A stretch of DNA of 64,000 bases. It comes from Lumbricus rubellus (Eukaryota; Annelida; Clitellata; Crassiclitellata; Lumbricidae). The position numbers and the translations under genes were made by a program. The stretch lies in the NCBI GenBank assembly GCA_945859605.1, contig OX243817.1, positions 28,982,503 to 29,046,502 of the forward strand, written 5' to 3'. Of the stretch, positions 35,651 to 47,079 are shown piece after piece. Each line of letters opens with the position of its first letter. The first letter of the stretch is position 1. A model generated the notes under the pieces. That model searched no databases. It saw only the letters and a program-made list of their open reading frames with translations, and was not told the origin of the DNA.

Positions 35651-35829
35651 CAGAGACAGACAAGAAAGAGACACAGAGAGGAAGAGGGACAAAGCAAAAC
35701 ATGGAGTGATAGGGTAGGCTACAGGGAGACAGACAGAGACATATACAAACGCAGAGAGAGGCAGAGGGAGATCTATCAACATATGTTTCATATAATAATT
35801 ATGATATCATTTCTTGTCATTTCCCACAG

Positions 35830-36564
35830 GTTAAGATTTGGTTCCAGAATCGACGAACGAAATGGAAGAAGCAAGATAACATCAGCAACTCGGAGGCAGC
35901 GGAACACAAGGTCAGCACCGACCGAGGAGCAGGAGGAGGAAGCGGAAAAGGAGGAGGAGGAGACGAGACAAAGGCTGCAGTCATCACCACCACCACCACC
36001 AGCAGCAGCTGCAACGGCAGTGGTACTTCTGGCATCAAAGCGACATCGCGAACAGTCAGCCAGCATCAATTAATCGGCTCCGATTCCAAGTCCAGTCTGT
36101 CGGGAAGGGGCCAGGGCCCCAGTCCCAATCGAAGTCCACCTCCAGTGGACGACGAAGCGCCGCCTCTGCCTCAGCCTCCGTCCTCGCGTCTCCTGCCCGA
36201 CGACCAGAGGATCGGCGGAGGGGACGGAGGGGGCGCTGCTGCTGATGATGAGGAGAGGAATCGAACCGGGAACAGCAGCAGCGCTTTGAATCTGTCGATG
36301 TCTGCAGGTGACGACGATGATCAGAGAAACAAGTTCCAGATCATATGTGCAGCGGTCGCGGAGGAAGCGGAATTCGACCGTCGGGAACTACTTTCTACGG
36401 CGGAAGGAGACAACGACGACGCGATTCCGACCGACCTCCGCCGACGACTGCCTGTCCAGCACTCAACTTCACCAGACGTCAATCTCAACGCGGCGACACC
36501 AGTTCCAGATCAACACCAACAGGGTCAACAGAAATGGAGGGGGTCACCGAGGTCGCCGAGGTGA
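35830..36564 (+). CDS. NK7: NK7-type homeobox protein, terminal exon (homeodomain 45-60)
   Basis: Starts in phase 0 after TTTCCCACAG with VKIWFQNRRTKWKKQD, the rest of recognition helix 3 (Gln50, Asn51). The next residues, NISNSEAAEHK, are also what I recall after the NK7 homeodomain. The frame stays open for 244 codons to TGA at 36562-36564. The C-terminal region is low in predicted structure: Gly-rich (GGGSGKGGGG), Thr/Ser-rich, Pro-rich (SPNRSPPP, PPLPQPPSS), acidic, and a short SSSALNLSM stretch. Its composition suits a disordered tail; no second DNA-binding domain is seen. Several CAG/GGA/GAC triplet runs occur in frame, so length may vary between alleles. Confidence 0.92.
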   Translation, partial: VKIWFQNRRTKWKKQDNISNSEAAEHKVSTDRGAGGGSGKGGGGDETKAAVITTTTTSSSCNGSGTSGIKATSRTVSQHQLIGSDSKSSLSGRGQGPSPNRSPPPVDDEAPPLPQPPSSRLLPDDQRIGGGDGGGAAADDEERNRTGNSSSALNLSMSAGDDDDQRNKFQIICAAVAEEAEFDRRELLSTAEGDNDDAIPTDLRRRLPVQHSTSPDVNLNAATPVPDQHQQGQQKWRGSPRSPR

Positions 36565-36749
36565 CGTCGAAAAAGGAACAGGTGTGCCCGTCCTTTCGCT
36601 CGTGACGTTAGCACAGATCCGCCCATTGTATAGTAAAAATGTCGGATATAAACTTACATGAATACCAATCGCTATTATAGTTGATGTTATCCCTCCGGTA
36701 GAACTTTATATGAGACCTGCGCTGGTCCGTCCTTGCCGCCTCTAGCTTA

Positions 36750-36895
36750 CACTGAGGCTGACTATGGTTCTCTTTGGCTAATTATGGTTCTCTTTGGCTA
36801 ATTACGGTTCTCTTTGGCTGACTATTGCTCGCTTTGGCTTACTTTGGTTCTCCTTAACTGTGGTTCTCTTTGACTGATTAGTTCTCTGTGGCTGG
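36750..36895. repeat. About 21-bp tandem repeat
   Basis: Imperfect units of the form GGTTCTCTTTGGCTAATTAT, about seven copies, just downstream of the NK7 stop and possibly in its 3' UTR. Confidence 0.85.
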
Positions 36896-37177
36896 TCACA
36901 AATGGCATCACTTCTCTGCAACAAAATAGACAAATATTAAAGTGTAAAACGGCTGAAAAATCGAAGAACTAAAAGACTAAGTATTGAAGCTGTGATTCCA
37001 ACGTTATTATAATAATGAACGCTGGCATAAAACATCACTGTACCGACCAATTAGATCTAACCCACTATTCGTCAGCTGCTATAGGTTTGTTTTACTGTAT
37101 ATCCCTAGTTAAAAGGACCGTTAAGTTTTTTGGACGATAATAATCGGGGTTCCGGGAATTTCGCATTTTACTTACAA

Positions 37178-37183
37178 AATAAA
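37178..37183 (+). terminator. Candidate polyadenylation signal for NK7
   Basis: AATAAA, 614 bases after the stop codon. Another lies at 37538-37543. AT-rich sequence makes chance matches common, so confidence is low. Confidence 0.2.
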
Positions 37184-37942
37184 ATAATTCAATTAATTAC
37201 ATTCGTGAATGCAGATTGATGAATAATTACGTCTGCAGAGTAAAACATTGCCTTTGGAGATTCAAAGCATGATCTTTTTCATTAGAAACGGAACTATTTT
37301 AAGTGGGGCGACATCTATGATTGAGAGTGAAATGCACATATACACAAAATGTTCACGATATTCCAGTCCTGTAATACATGTAGGCCCTATACAGAGTCCA
37401 TGATTCTTAGTATTCGTTCTCCAACGAGAAGTATCCATCAGTCTGGAGTCTCGTAACAGTGCGTATATGACGTATACTCACAAGGACACCAAGCGGTGAC
37501 ACCAAACGGCGACAATTAAGACACAAAAATAGCAATGAATAAATCGGACACAGGTCGCCATTTTTATGCTATTGCAAACTAGATGATATACATGTAAGCC
37601 TACCTCCTATTGTACCAGTAAATGGAACCCGCTTTTAAAATACAATTCATAGGCTATTTTTGCCGTTTGCCCTGCATGCTCTATTTGAGCAAAGTGTTTT
37701 ATATAAATAATCAATATTATTAGGGCCAAAGAACTTCGTTAAAATACTATAGTCTATAGTGAAAGGCAACGGAAAAACACCTAACTCATATCATCCCCAA
37801 CCAACGAACCTGCCTTCGGGCAGAAAACCATCATCATCACGATGAGGAAAGAGGTTTTCCAAGTGCCTGTATATAGACAGAAGACTGGAGCAGATGCTAT
37901 GCATGCGCAGCCGTGGTGAAAGTGCGAACGGTGTGTATATTT

Positions 37943-37992
37943 TAAAATAAGCACCTGGACGCTGTCCATGACCGTCCATGCACACTTTAAAG
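37943..37992. mobile_element. hAT MITE family C, partial copy
   Basis: AAAATAAGCACCTGGACGC and CCATGACCGTCCATGCACACTTTAA match the right half of the element at 21929-22106 with few changes. Confidence 0.65.
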
Positions 37993-38144
37993 TTTGAACT
38001 TTAAACCCGGCTGTAGGCAACATAAATGAACATCGATCCCTATAATAAAATGGATTCGCAAGAACGAGACGGCGGTGAACACACGAGTCGAGCAATCCAG
38101 AATTATTATTATTATTGAGCAACCCAAGGTGTTTAGATCGTAAC

Positions 38145-38245
38145 GATAATCGTAATCATGAATTTATATAGCCCCACTTCAAAAGATAATCGTAATCATG
38201 AATTTATATAGCCCCACTTCAAGAGAAACTCTTCAGAGGCGCTCC
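38145..38245. repeat. SINE tail fragment, tandemly duplicated
   Basis: GATAATCGTAATCATGAATT followed by TATATAGCCCCACTTCAA occurs twice in direct succession (unit about 43 bases). The right copy continues with AGAGGCGCTCCCG, as in the SINE 3' region. Confidence 0.7.
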
Positions 38246-38597
38246 CGATCTGTCAGCACCAAAACACAATTGGAAAAAATGGTTTTCGAACGCTTGCGGA
38301 AAGAGGAAAAGAAAACAAAGGGGCCTGCTATAGGTATAACTTATTAAAAAAAGACCATAGCGAAGCTTTTATGCAGCACTGTGACACTGTATTATAGAAG
38401 TTCGAGCCATGGGGACAACCAGGTAGACAGTATATAGCTTGAAATTTGTATCGCCGCTCTAAACAAAATTCGTTCATACATGAATGTGGCAACATGGAAA
38501 CAATTTTTTTTAAACAAGACATGTATACTGATATTGTAAAAAATTCCATCAAAGAAAACTTGCACATAATTTTTTTAGCCTATAGCACTTTAGATAA

Positions 38598-38830
38598 AGG
38601 GTGGACCAAAAAATGATAGCCCAAACGGTTTTTGCCAATATCCTGGCCAGAAGTAAGAACTTGTAAACGAAGTTTTACGCGCTTAAAGGCAAAAAAATAT
38701 TTTAAATAGAAAACAGCTATATCACTTTTAGACAGCCTATACCCAATGTTTTTTGACGATTCATAACGCAGCAAAAAGTGACAAAAAACGATTTTATTAA
38801 GTCACATCTTAAACAATCGAACGTTGAAGC
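38598..38830. mobile_element. Mariner-like transposon end fragment, copy 1
   Basis: Words GCCAATATCCTGGCCAGAAG, TATATCACTTTTAG and TTTTTTGACGATTCA occur in the same order and spacing as at 57467-57720. Dispersion and resemblance to Tc1/mariner ends suggest a DNA transposon fragment. No transposase is present. Confidence 0.5.
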
Positions 38831-39399
38831 CGCGGAGAAAGAGCAAGAAGCAAGATTATTTACAGGACAATCTTTGGGAGAAGGTGTTGACTGCGGATCA
38901 ATGCAAACAAGCAAATCAAAGCACATCATTGGTCATATCCGCCATTTTGCATGATTCGCAAACCTTCTCCTGAGAGGCTTCAGCAGAAACCACGTGATCT
39001 CACCACCTGCCTGGGTCGTTCCCTAACAATAAAAATATAGTTCTAACTTACAGCTCTTCTGAAGACGTATACTTGACCTAACCCTTGTCTGCAGCAGAGC
39101 ACGAGTTAGCCTCTGTCAACAGGGCATCAATGTTTCCCTCTGCAGGGGATTTCAGCCAATAGCATTTCCCACTGTTCTTTCCCCACCCACCTCTATCCTT
39201 CTCCACCTCCCTCCCTCTCTCCATCGTTCGACACTTTGCATCATCTATACCACTATGGCCCGTCCTGCCAGACCAAACGCCCCACCCCACGACTGCTGGC
39301 ATTGGAAACCAATTATATAGCGCTCGATCATCGTCGGGCGGCATATAAAGTCGTCCTCGAGGTGCAATGATACGGGGGGAGGGGCACCAATGGCAAATC

Positions 39400-39500
39400 G
39401 CTTGACACACACACGCACGCATGCTCATACACACACACACACAAGCAAACACACACGCATACACACACAGGCACACATGCACACACGCATACACACACGG
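39400..39500. repeat. CA-rich microsatellite
   Basis: Imperfect CA repeat with GCA and TCA interruptions. Confidence 0.9.
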
Positions 39501-39718
39501 GGGGGCCACCACGACTGCCACGGTCACCGCCGCCCTCTGCAGATACCGTACATTCAACGCAGCAGCGTTGATCATTTTATAAATATAATATATACATGTC
39601 CCGTCTTCGGGTGCATGAGTTGGGAATTGGGGGCTGCAGTGTATGGGGGAAGCAGCCAGAAGGGAGCTGGATGCATCACTCCACCGAAGGAGGAGCAGGA
39701 TCAGCATCAATGGCAGGG

Positions 39719-39826
39719 ATGGTGGTGGTGGTGGTGGTGGTGGTGGTGGTGGTGGTGGTGGTGGTGGTGGTGGTGGTGGTGACGGTGGTGGTGGTGGTGG
39801 TGGTGGTGGTGGTGGAGGTGGTTGTG
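39719..39826. repeat. (GGT)n microsatellite
   Basis: About 36 GGT units with one GAC interruption. The poly-Val, poly-Gly and poly-Trp open frames are artefacts. Confidence 0.97.
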
Positions 39827-39907
39827 TGGCTCGTTATTCATTCCACGACCGTAATCAGACACATTACACACAATTTAGCCATGGCGACTGGCGACGGCAG
39901 CCGACGA

Positions 39908-40020
39908 TGCGATGGCTGCAGTGGGGAGGTGGCTGCAGTGGGGAGGTGGCTGCAGTGGGGAAGTGGCTGCCGTGGGGAGATGGTTGCAGTGGGGAGGTGG
40001 CTCAGTGGCTGCGGTGAGTG
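39908..40020. repeat. 18-bp minisatellite
   Basis: Unit GGCTGCAGTGGGGAGGT (17-18 bases), six imperfect copies. Confidence 0.9.
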
Positions 40021-40099
40021 GGGAGATGCATGGTTGGTGACGGATAAAATTGCATCATTACGAAGTCGCTAATGGCCGCTCGATGGACTGTAAGAATTG

Positions 40100-40520
40100 A
40101 TTCGACCAAGGAGATGGGGAGGCACGATGGGGAGTAGGAGTAGAAGGAGCAGGAGTAGGAGGGAAGGCAGAGGAGGACTAGTAGGAGGTATAGGGGGACA
40201 AAGAGTTTGACGGGGAGGACGAATAGCAGGAGGGGAAAGAGGACGATCGAGGGATAGCGGAGGATTAAAGAAGAGCGAGTGACTGGAGGGAGGATGAGCT
40301 CATTGAGGATGGGTCACGGGTGGTGGGGGTGGTGTGGGAAGAGAGGGAGGCTGGAGTCGACGGATGGGCGACCGATGGAGCAGATGTGGAGGGGAGACGG
40401 CGACCGGCAAAGGGTTAAAAGAGAAGGATGACGGGATCAGAGAGGAGGGAAGACGGTGGGAAGGGAGGATGGGATGGAGACATCCAGAGGGATGAGTGGA
40501 TTGGTGATCGGATGGAGAAA
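40100..40520. repeat. Purine-rich GGA tract
   Basis: About 400 bases rich in GGAG, GAGG and GATGG on the plus strand without a strict period. No gene is seen. Confidence 0.7.
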
Positions 40521-40830
40521 TTGAGAGGATTCGAGAAGACAAAGAACATCTGGTCTGGAGACAAACGATGCACCATTGCATCAGGTCATATTAGCTATTA
40601 TAGATACGCGATAAGTGAAACGCAGGATTGGCATTGTCTTTATATAATTGCGCTTATTCATGCCTTTCTGACTACTGTTAAGTATACTACAATCATTACA
40701 ATGTGCAATAGTATTACAATACATTACAATACATTACAATTACATTATATAATAGTACGGTATTACATGAGAGCGGTTATAGCCAGTTAACAATTGCAAA
40801 ATCATCAGATGTTTGTTGCAATCGTAAGGC

Positions 40831-41068
40831 CAGGGCCGTATATAGCAGCAATGAACGTGGCCCCTCGGAGCATAATGTCCGAAATTTCTGACGACCTTTC
40901 TTTAAAAGTCATCCGGTCAAAATCTCGGAAAAATTTCAGCAAATCGCCGTCCGAAAAAGTTGATGACTTTTTTAGTCATTTCATTCATTTTTTGCACTTT
41001 TAGGGGCCCCTTCCTTGCGGGAGGCCCCCTTCGGTCGGAGGGTACGGAGGGCGGTCGCTACTCGTCTG
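40831..41068. mobile_element. hAT-type MITE, family B, copy 2
   Basis: A 238-bp element starting CAGGGCCGTATATAG and ending CGCTACTCGTCTG, with a perfect 8-bp target duplication CGTAAGGC (40823-40830 and 41069-41076). The interior has TTCTGACGACCTTTC and CGGTCAAAAT as in the related copies. Confidence 0.83.
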
Positions 41069-41076
41069 CGTAAGGC

Positions 41077-42085
41077 AATGACGGTATCTATAGCCTATTA
41101 TAAAAAATTCCCTTCATGCTCATAACTGGGTTCCTGGATAGTTTGGCTCTCTGGTTAGTTTCATGGACTGCACCGCTTCGATTCTCCTACCCCGAGAAGA
41201 GTGATAAATTGTGGGGTTGGTTCAGACCACTGAAGATGTGATTGCACCAAAGATGGTGAGGCTGTTAGCCTACTGATAGATCTTTCCACATGTACAACTA
41301 TCAACCACGGATTTCATCCTTGTTATGAGACGAATGGCTTTTGAAGATGCAGAAGTTCCATCCTACTTATGTGAGCTTTTTTTTACCTGGGTATCCTTTT
41401 CTCTGGGCAGCCATTTCAACTGTCACGGAGGAAATTATACAGAGATATCATAGTACGAAGAAAAATTATAATTATCGAATTATTGAGTGAAACTAAGCAG
41501 AGACCATGCATGGCAAGTGGTTCCAGATTCCAGAACCGTTTGGTAACTGTTCCAGCTTTGCTCCAGGAACCTTTCCAAAATGTTCCAAGTATACCAACTT
41601 ACCAAGCCAGACTGTTCCAAGAATAGTCGTCTGAAAACACCGTTTTTGAACCGATATAACTTACTGCAGCTATGGCGATATGCTATTGCGCCCTAAATGG
41701 CAGAGTATATGAACATGTGTACAGTGTATTATGGTCAGTTAATGCTTCCTGGTGATAGCGAAGACATGAAAGGCGATCTGCTACAGGATGGTATATTATG
41801 TGTGGAGAGGGGGGGGCTATGAACTAATATGGGATGACAGTTAAACGGGGAGACATCGGGCGTTAGTCAAAGTCAATGACTATATAGAGGACGATGTCCA
41901 CTTCAGACTCAACTATGTATGTATACAATGTATACATGTATACAACTATACATATATACATGTATACATTCAGCCGATGGACACGACAGGACAACTCAAC
42001 GTCTCTTCCGCAATACACATCAGCAGCAGTAGGCTATCCGTAATAGCTTGAATGTACACACGAGCGCGCGCCCATGGACACACGC
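41077..42085. other. Unique and AT-rich sequence, no gene
   Basis: No coding signal. A TGTATACA-rich palindromic stretch lies at about 41915-41965. Confidence 0.4.
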
Positions 42086-42285
42086 NNNNNNNNNNNNNNN
42101 NNNNNNNNNNNNNNNNNNNNNNNNNNNNNNNNNNNNNNNNNNNNNNNNNNNNNNNNNNNNNNNNNNNNNNNNNNNNNNNNNNNNNNNNNNNNNNNNNNNN
42201 NNNNNNNNNNNNNNNNNNNNNNNNNNNNNNNNNNNNNNNNNNNNNNNNNNNNNNNNNNNNNNNNNNNNNNNNNNNNNNNNNNNNN
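42086..42285. other. Assembly gap of 200 N
   Basis: Exactly 200 undetermined bases. The flanks are CA/CG-rich on the left and GGGA-rich on the right, consistent with a collapsed or unsequenced repeat. The round number suggests a placeholder, so true length is unknown. Confidence 0.99.
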
Positions 42286-42419
42286 GAACGGAGGGTCATG
42301 GTATCGGAGGGAGGGAGGGATAACTGGAGGGAGGGAGGAACAGAGGGACGGATGGAATTAGCAGATATGCCATGGATGGTCTGATGGAGGGATGGTACGA
42401 ATGAAGATATAGGATTAAA

Positions 42420-42458
42420 TGAAGGATGGATGGATGGATGGATGGATGGATGGATGGA
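42420..42458. repeat. (GGAT)n microsatellite
   Basis: About nine pure GGAT units. Confidence 0.95.
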
Positions 42459-42489
42459 ATAAAGGATGGATACCATGGTATACACATTT

Positions 42490-43260
42490 CCTTATATAGG
42501 ATTTAGTTGAGTTAAGATACATTTTTCTCTTATTGTTTGCAAATTGCATGCAGAATTTGTCATGCTTACTGTTTCTTTTCACTTGCACCACTGAATAACC
42601 CTGACAGATGTATACAGTATGTATTATATAGTCCTATAGTTATGCATGCAGCGTCACTGCAGAATGATCATGCTTAGCCCATAATTATTAATATATATAG
42701 GCCCGTTTATACTTGCTGATAATTTATTTTAAAGATACATACTAAATTTTGTCAGAAGAACTTATAAGTTTCAAGTCAACTTCGTTCAATTCCACAGGAA
42801 ACATTTGTAATAATATTTAATATTATTTCAAAAGAAATAATCAACAGTTAGACACAAATATATTATAGGCAATGATGCACAAAAGCGTGACCTATATATA
42901 TAGGCCTATGACCCCATGCTGTTTCATATTTTTGCACATTAAGGCCATATAATACGACTTTCAATCTCAAAGCTGCAGCGCATTCCGGAGAAGCCAGGAG
43001 AAGCGCTATAAGAATGTCAAGATGAACAGAGATATACGCTCATAAATATGACATTCGCGAAACAGTTTTGTGCAAGATTATTTCTCCAGATTATATCGGC
43101 TTCATCGTCTTGTGCATTGTGCATTAGCGATGCCATGCAGTCGCAGAAGCGCGTTCAAAGCATCTACAGTAGGCGCTGGTCGGTCAGAAGAGCCGGGCTT
43201 TACATCTCACGGAAGCCTAGACTGACCAGTGACCGTGCACACGGGGCCCAGCAGGCCGGA
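42490..43260. other. Unique sequence, no confident gene
   Basis: AT-rich to about 42950. A plus-strand frame from 43048 to 43461 is open for 137 codons but depends on CCG and CTG triplet runs further on, and its start matches no family I recognise. Confidence 0.35.
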
Positions 43261-43265
43261 ACGCA

Positions 43266-43267
43266 GC

Positions 43268-43298
<31 letters not shown>

Positions 43299-43440
43299 AT
43301 GGCCTGCAAATGACCGTGGCCGCGCACTCTGCGCCTGGACGATTGACAGACTGACCGCCAGCGACGGCCTCCTCCGAGGGGGAGCTAGGGTCGGACTCGG
43401 CCGGACGCTGCTACTGCTGCTGCTGCTGCTGCTGCTGCAT
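43266..43440. repeat. CCG and CTG triplet runs
   Basis: A (CCG)n run at about 43268-43294 and a (CTG)n run at about 43408-43438, separated by unique GC-rich sequence. Confidence 0.85.
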
Positions 43441-43574
43441 GCTGGCTGCAGCCTCTTCTGACCAGCAGCAGTAGCCACCGCGGTTGCAGCCTCAGCTGAG
43501 ATGGGACGCCAGAAGGTAACAGACGGGGTTTGCCGTCTATATACTAACTCCACTACGACATACAATAATTAAAT

Positions 43575-43705
43575 ATATATAGTATTATATTTATTATGTA
43601 ATATATATATATACATGTATATAGATGTATACAATTACATGTATATATATATACATGTATGATTGTATGTGCATATAATGTATATATATATATATAATAT
43701 ACATA
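43575..43705. repeat. (TA)n-rich low-complexity tract
   Basis: TATATA runs with TACATGTA interruptions. Confidence 0.9.
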
Positions 43706-44335
43706 TATGCATATAATGCAAGTCGAGATAATTGTGTTTCTGATGAACGACGCAATTTTCTGGGCGTCGGCTGGTCGCCCTCCCCCACCCCACCCAACCC
43801 CACCCCACCCTCACCCCACTCGCTGTGACTCTCCGACGCAAATTGACAATTTTGTATCCGAAGGGAGCAAAGGAGGGAATGAGGGAAAGAGGGGAGAGGG
43901 GAGAGGGGGAGGCAAGCGAACGGACGCCGATGTTATCAGAGCGGGCGAACAACGGCGCACACCTCTGCAAAACGAGGGCATTCCCCAAAGACACTTTATT
44001 ACACAAGGTACCAATTGTCGACGACGACGACACGATGAAATGGAAACACTTCCCCCATTTGATTAGAAAGCCCCATCGCACATACACGCCTCCCCCACAC
44101 GGTCACACCCACCCCATGCATGTATACAACCATCCATTGCAACATTCAAACACCCTCTCCACAAAAGCAATTTCGACCTCATCATGTTTGCTTTGGTCTG
44201 CTGTACATGCCTCTCTGAAACTGTCTCTGTCTCTTTTTCTCGTTCTTTCTCTTTTTCTCTCTATTTCTCTCTCACACTCTCTCTGTCTCTGTCTGTCTAT
44301 ATATGTTTCTCTCTTCCCCTCTCTCTACTGTGGGT

Positions 44336-45010
44336 CTTCCCATGTAATCTAATCTCATGTCATATCTTATCTTCTTATCTCTTCCCAAGTTATCTAATCT
44401 CATGTCATATCTTATCTTCTTATCTCTTCCCAAGTAATCTAATCTCATGTCATATCTTATCTTCTTATCTCTTCCCAAGTAATCTAATCTCATATAATCT
44501 CATATCTTCTTATCTCTTCCCAAGTAATCTAATCTCATGTCACCTCATATCTTCTTATCTCTTCCCAAGTTATCTAATCTCATGTCATCTCATATCTTCT
44601 TATCTCTTCCCATGTAATCTAATCTCATGTCATCTCATATCTTCTTATCTCTTCCCAAGTAATCTAATCTCATGTCATATCTTATCTTCTTATCTCTTCC
44701 CAAGTAATCTAATCTCATGTAATCTCATATCTTCTTATCTCTTCCCAAGTAATCTAATCTCATGTCATCTCATATCTTCTTATCTCTTCCCATGTAATCT
44801 AATCTCATGTAATCTCATATCTTCTTATCTCTTCCCAAGTAATCTAATATCATGTCATATCTTATCTTCTTATCTCTTCCCAAGTGATCTAATCTCATGT
44901 CATATCATATCTTCTTATCTCTTCCCAAGTAATCTAATCTCATGTCATCTCATATCTTCTTATCTCTTCCCATGTAATCTAATCTCATGTCATCTCATAT
45001 TTTATTATAC
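44336..45010. repeat. 45-bp minisatellite, about 15 copies
   Basis: The word CTTCCCAAG or CTTCCCATG recurs every 45 bases (for example 44381, 44426, 44471, 44516). The unit is TCTAATCTCATGTCAT, then ATCTTATCTTCTTATCT, then CTTCCCAAGTAA. Because 45 is a multiple of three, a plus frame stays open for 281 codons (44184-45029) and encodes a 15-residue repeat (SSYLFPSNLISCHLI). It has no similarity to known proteins that I recognise, so I treat it as non-coding. Confidence 0.95.
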
Positions 45011-45307
45011 CTCCTCTTGTGTAATGTAACCTCATGTCATCACATATCTTTTTTTTATCTCTTCCCATGTTGTCTAATCTCAAGTCATCTCAAATCTTCT
45101 TCTGTTATATAATTTCATCTCGTCATCCTATCTCATCTCATGGCATAGTACGTTTCTGCTTATCTATATTTCATTTATTTTTGTCAATTCATCTAATTAA
45201 TTTTGATCTGTAAAGTGCGTTTGTCAATAATATTGCATGCAAGGCGACTTGCTTTTCATGCAAATATCTATATAGTAACCTATAGAATGCACGACGTTGC
45301 ACGATCA

Positions 45308-45373
45308 TAATGCACGTTCATAATGCACGTTCATAATGCACGTTCATAATGCACGTTCATAATGCACGTTATA
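45308..45373. repeat. 13-bp tandem repeat
   Basis: Unit ATAATGCACGTTC, five copies with the last one shortened. Confidence 0.95.
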
Positions 45374-45379
45374 ATGCGG

Positions 45380-46090
45380 CACATGTGAGTAAGCACAGAC
45401 TGAAAGTCAAGAAGACTGATTTAGTTATTTACTTTAAACGAATCCTACCTGATGAGTGTGTAAGATGGAAATATTCAACTAAAATACTTTTAACTAAAAT
45501 ATCGTATGTTTCGCGATTTCAATCGATAAATACTTCTGTGTTCTGCATTAGCAAAATCTATCAGCGAGCCCACGTAGGCCTAGGCTATAACCGTCGTGAG
45601 ACTTTTGTGAAGTCTGCAGTACGTGCCCAAGTCTCCCATTTATTTATATACCTGCAGACTGCTTGAGCTGTATACAGGGCACAATATAAATATAAAGAAA
45701 CTCAGTCATACAAAAAGAAACCTCGCCTCGTCATTCATCATTCATCTCTTTCAGAAGTGGAGCTTTCAGTTTTTCAAATGATCTGTCAATCTTTAAGAAC
45801 GCTCACAATCATGACTGATGGACGTGTTCCCAAACACTGCAGCTCATGCGTGCAGGAATTGCTTCACCTATATACAAGCACCGCTTTGTGTGTTGTAAGC
45901 ACTGCAGGTGAAGTTGGTTAATCGTGTCTTTGACGCCCTGCAAAGATCCTGCGCCATCAAAGCCACGCAACCACAGACGCAGTATACGATAGATGTCGCG
46001 CCAGTTATGCGATCTGAGAGCCCTCTGGCGCCCAAGCGACAACGGGATGCCATCGCGCAAATATATACATACACGTATACTAAATATGCG
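45380..46090. other. Unique sequence, no gene
   Basis: Open frames are short and match nothing I recognise. Confidence 0.4.
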
Positions 46091-46097
46091 GAGAGCA

Positions 46098-46115
46098 TAT
46101 ATATATATATATACA

Positions 46116-46147
<32 letters not shown>
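46098..46147. repeat. (TA)n microsatellite
   Basis: TATATA runs broken by CACTG. Confidence 0.95.
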
Positions 46148-46151
<4 letters not shown>

Positions 46152-46703
46152 AGAATACGTGGCGTCGAATACTCACCTGTCAATCAAATGTCCTTCACGC
46201 TCGCTGCATGTGCATGGTATGTCTCAGGTTGACGAACCTGTCAATCATAATAGCGGGGTCATCATCACACGGCTATTACTAAAGAGTATAGACATTCGAT
46301 TCAGTTGACGCACCTGCCAATCAACGTCACGCACCTGAATAGCCCGGTGACTTCACGTTGACAAGTTGGACGACAGGTTCAACAATGCGAGAGAATTCCT
46401 CAGCATAAACGAAAAGAATTTCGATGTCAGAAAGTTGTCAGTCATGACATACACATACATATACTGCTGTCAAAACGAGTCAATCTGACGATGTGGCTCG
46501 GTTAGCTGCACGCTAACGACTTTATACACATCATTGCGGAGACGCTTGGCCGCCGTCTTCTCCTCTCATCAAAGAGGATCAAAAGGACCCTTGGATGAAA
46601 AATTATCATCATTAGTCGTCTTGCCTGATGGGAAAAACCCAAACTCACTCGGAAAGTTGATTTGAGATAAGCAAGGGCAGGTGACATGTGTATATATATA
46701 TAT

Positions 46704-46925
46704 GGAGAAGGAGAAGGAAAAGGAAAAGGAGAAGGAGTAGGAGAAGGAGAAGGAGAAGGAGAAGGAGAAGGAGAAGGAGAAGGAGAAGGAGAAGGAGAAG
46801 GAGAAGGAGAAGGAGAAGGAGAAGGAGAAGGAGAAGGAGAAGGAGGAGAAGGAGAAGGAGAAGGATAAGGAGAAGAAGAAGGAGAAGGAGAAGGAGAAGG
46901 AGAAGGAGAAGGAGAAGGAGGAAGG
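46704..46925. repeat. (GGAGAA)n hexanucleotide array
   Basis: About 220 bases of almost perfect GGAGAA units, followed by GA-rich sequence to about 47070. All frames are open (Gly-Glu, Arg-Arg, Pro-Ser). Confidence 0.97.
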
Positions 46926-47079
46926 AGAAGAGAATGAGGATGAGGAGTGTATCTATAGGTGGAGTATGCGCAGGATGAGGAAAAAGAAGGGGAGCAGGAG
47001 GAGGAGGAAGAAGAAAAGAAGAAGAGGAGGCGTAGGAGAAGGTGGAGAGTATATAGAAGGAGTATAAGAAGAGGATTAG

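Larger units (their letters stand above)
36565..38590. other. NK7 3' flank, no further gene
   Basis: Probable 3' UTR followed by AT-rich DNA. It contains a 21-bp repeat (36750-36895), a MITE fragment (about 37943-37992) and SINE-tail pieces (38160-38245). No coding signal is found. Confidence 0.45.

Noticed and set aside
43048..43461. 137-codon frame with poly-Pro and poly-Leu
   Set aside because: Its length depends on CCG and CTG repeats, and no family similarity is seen at its start.
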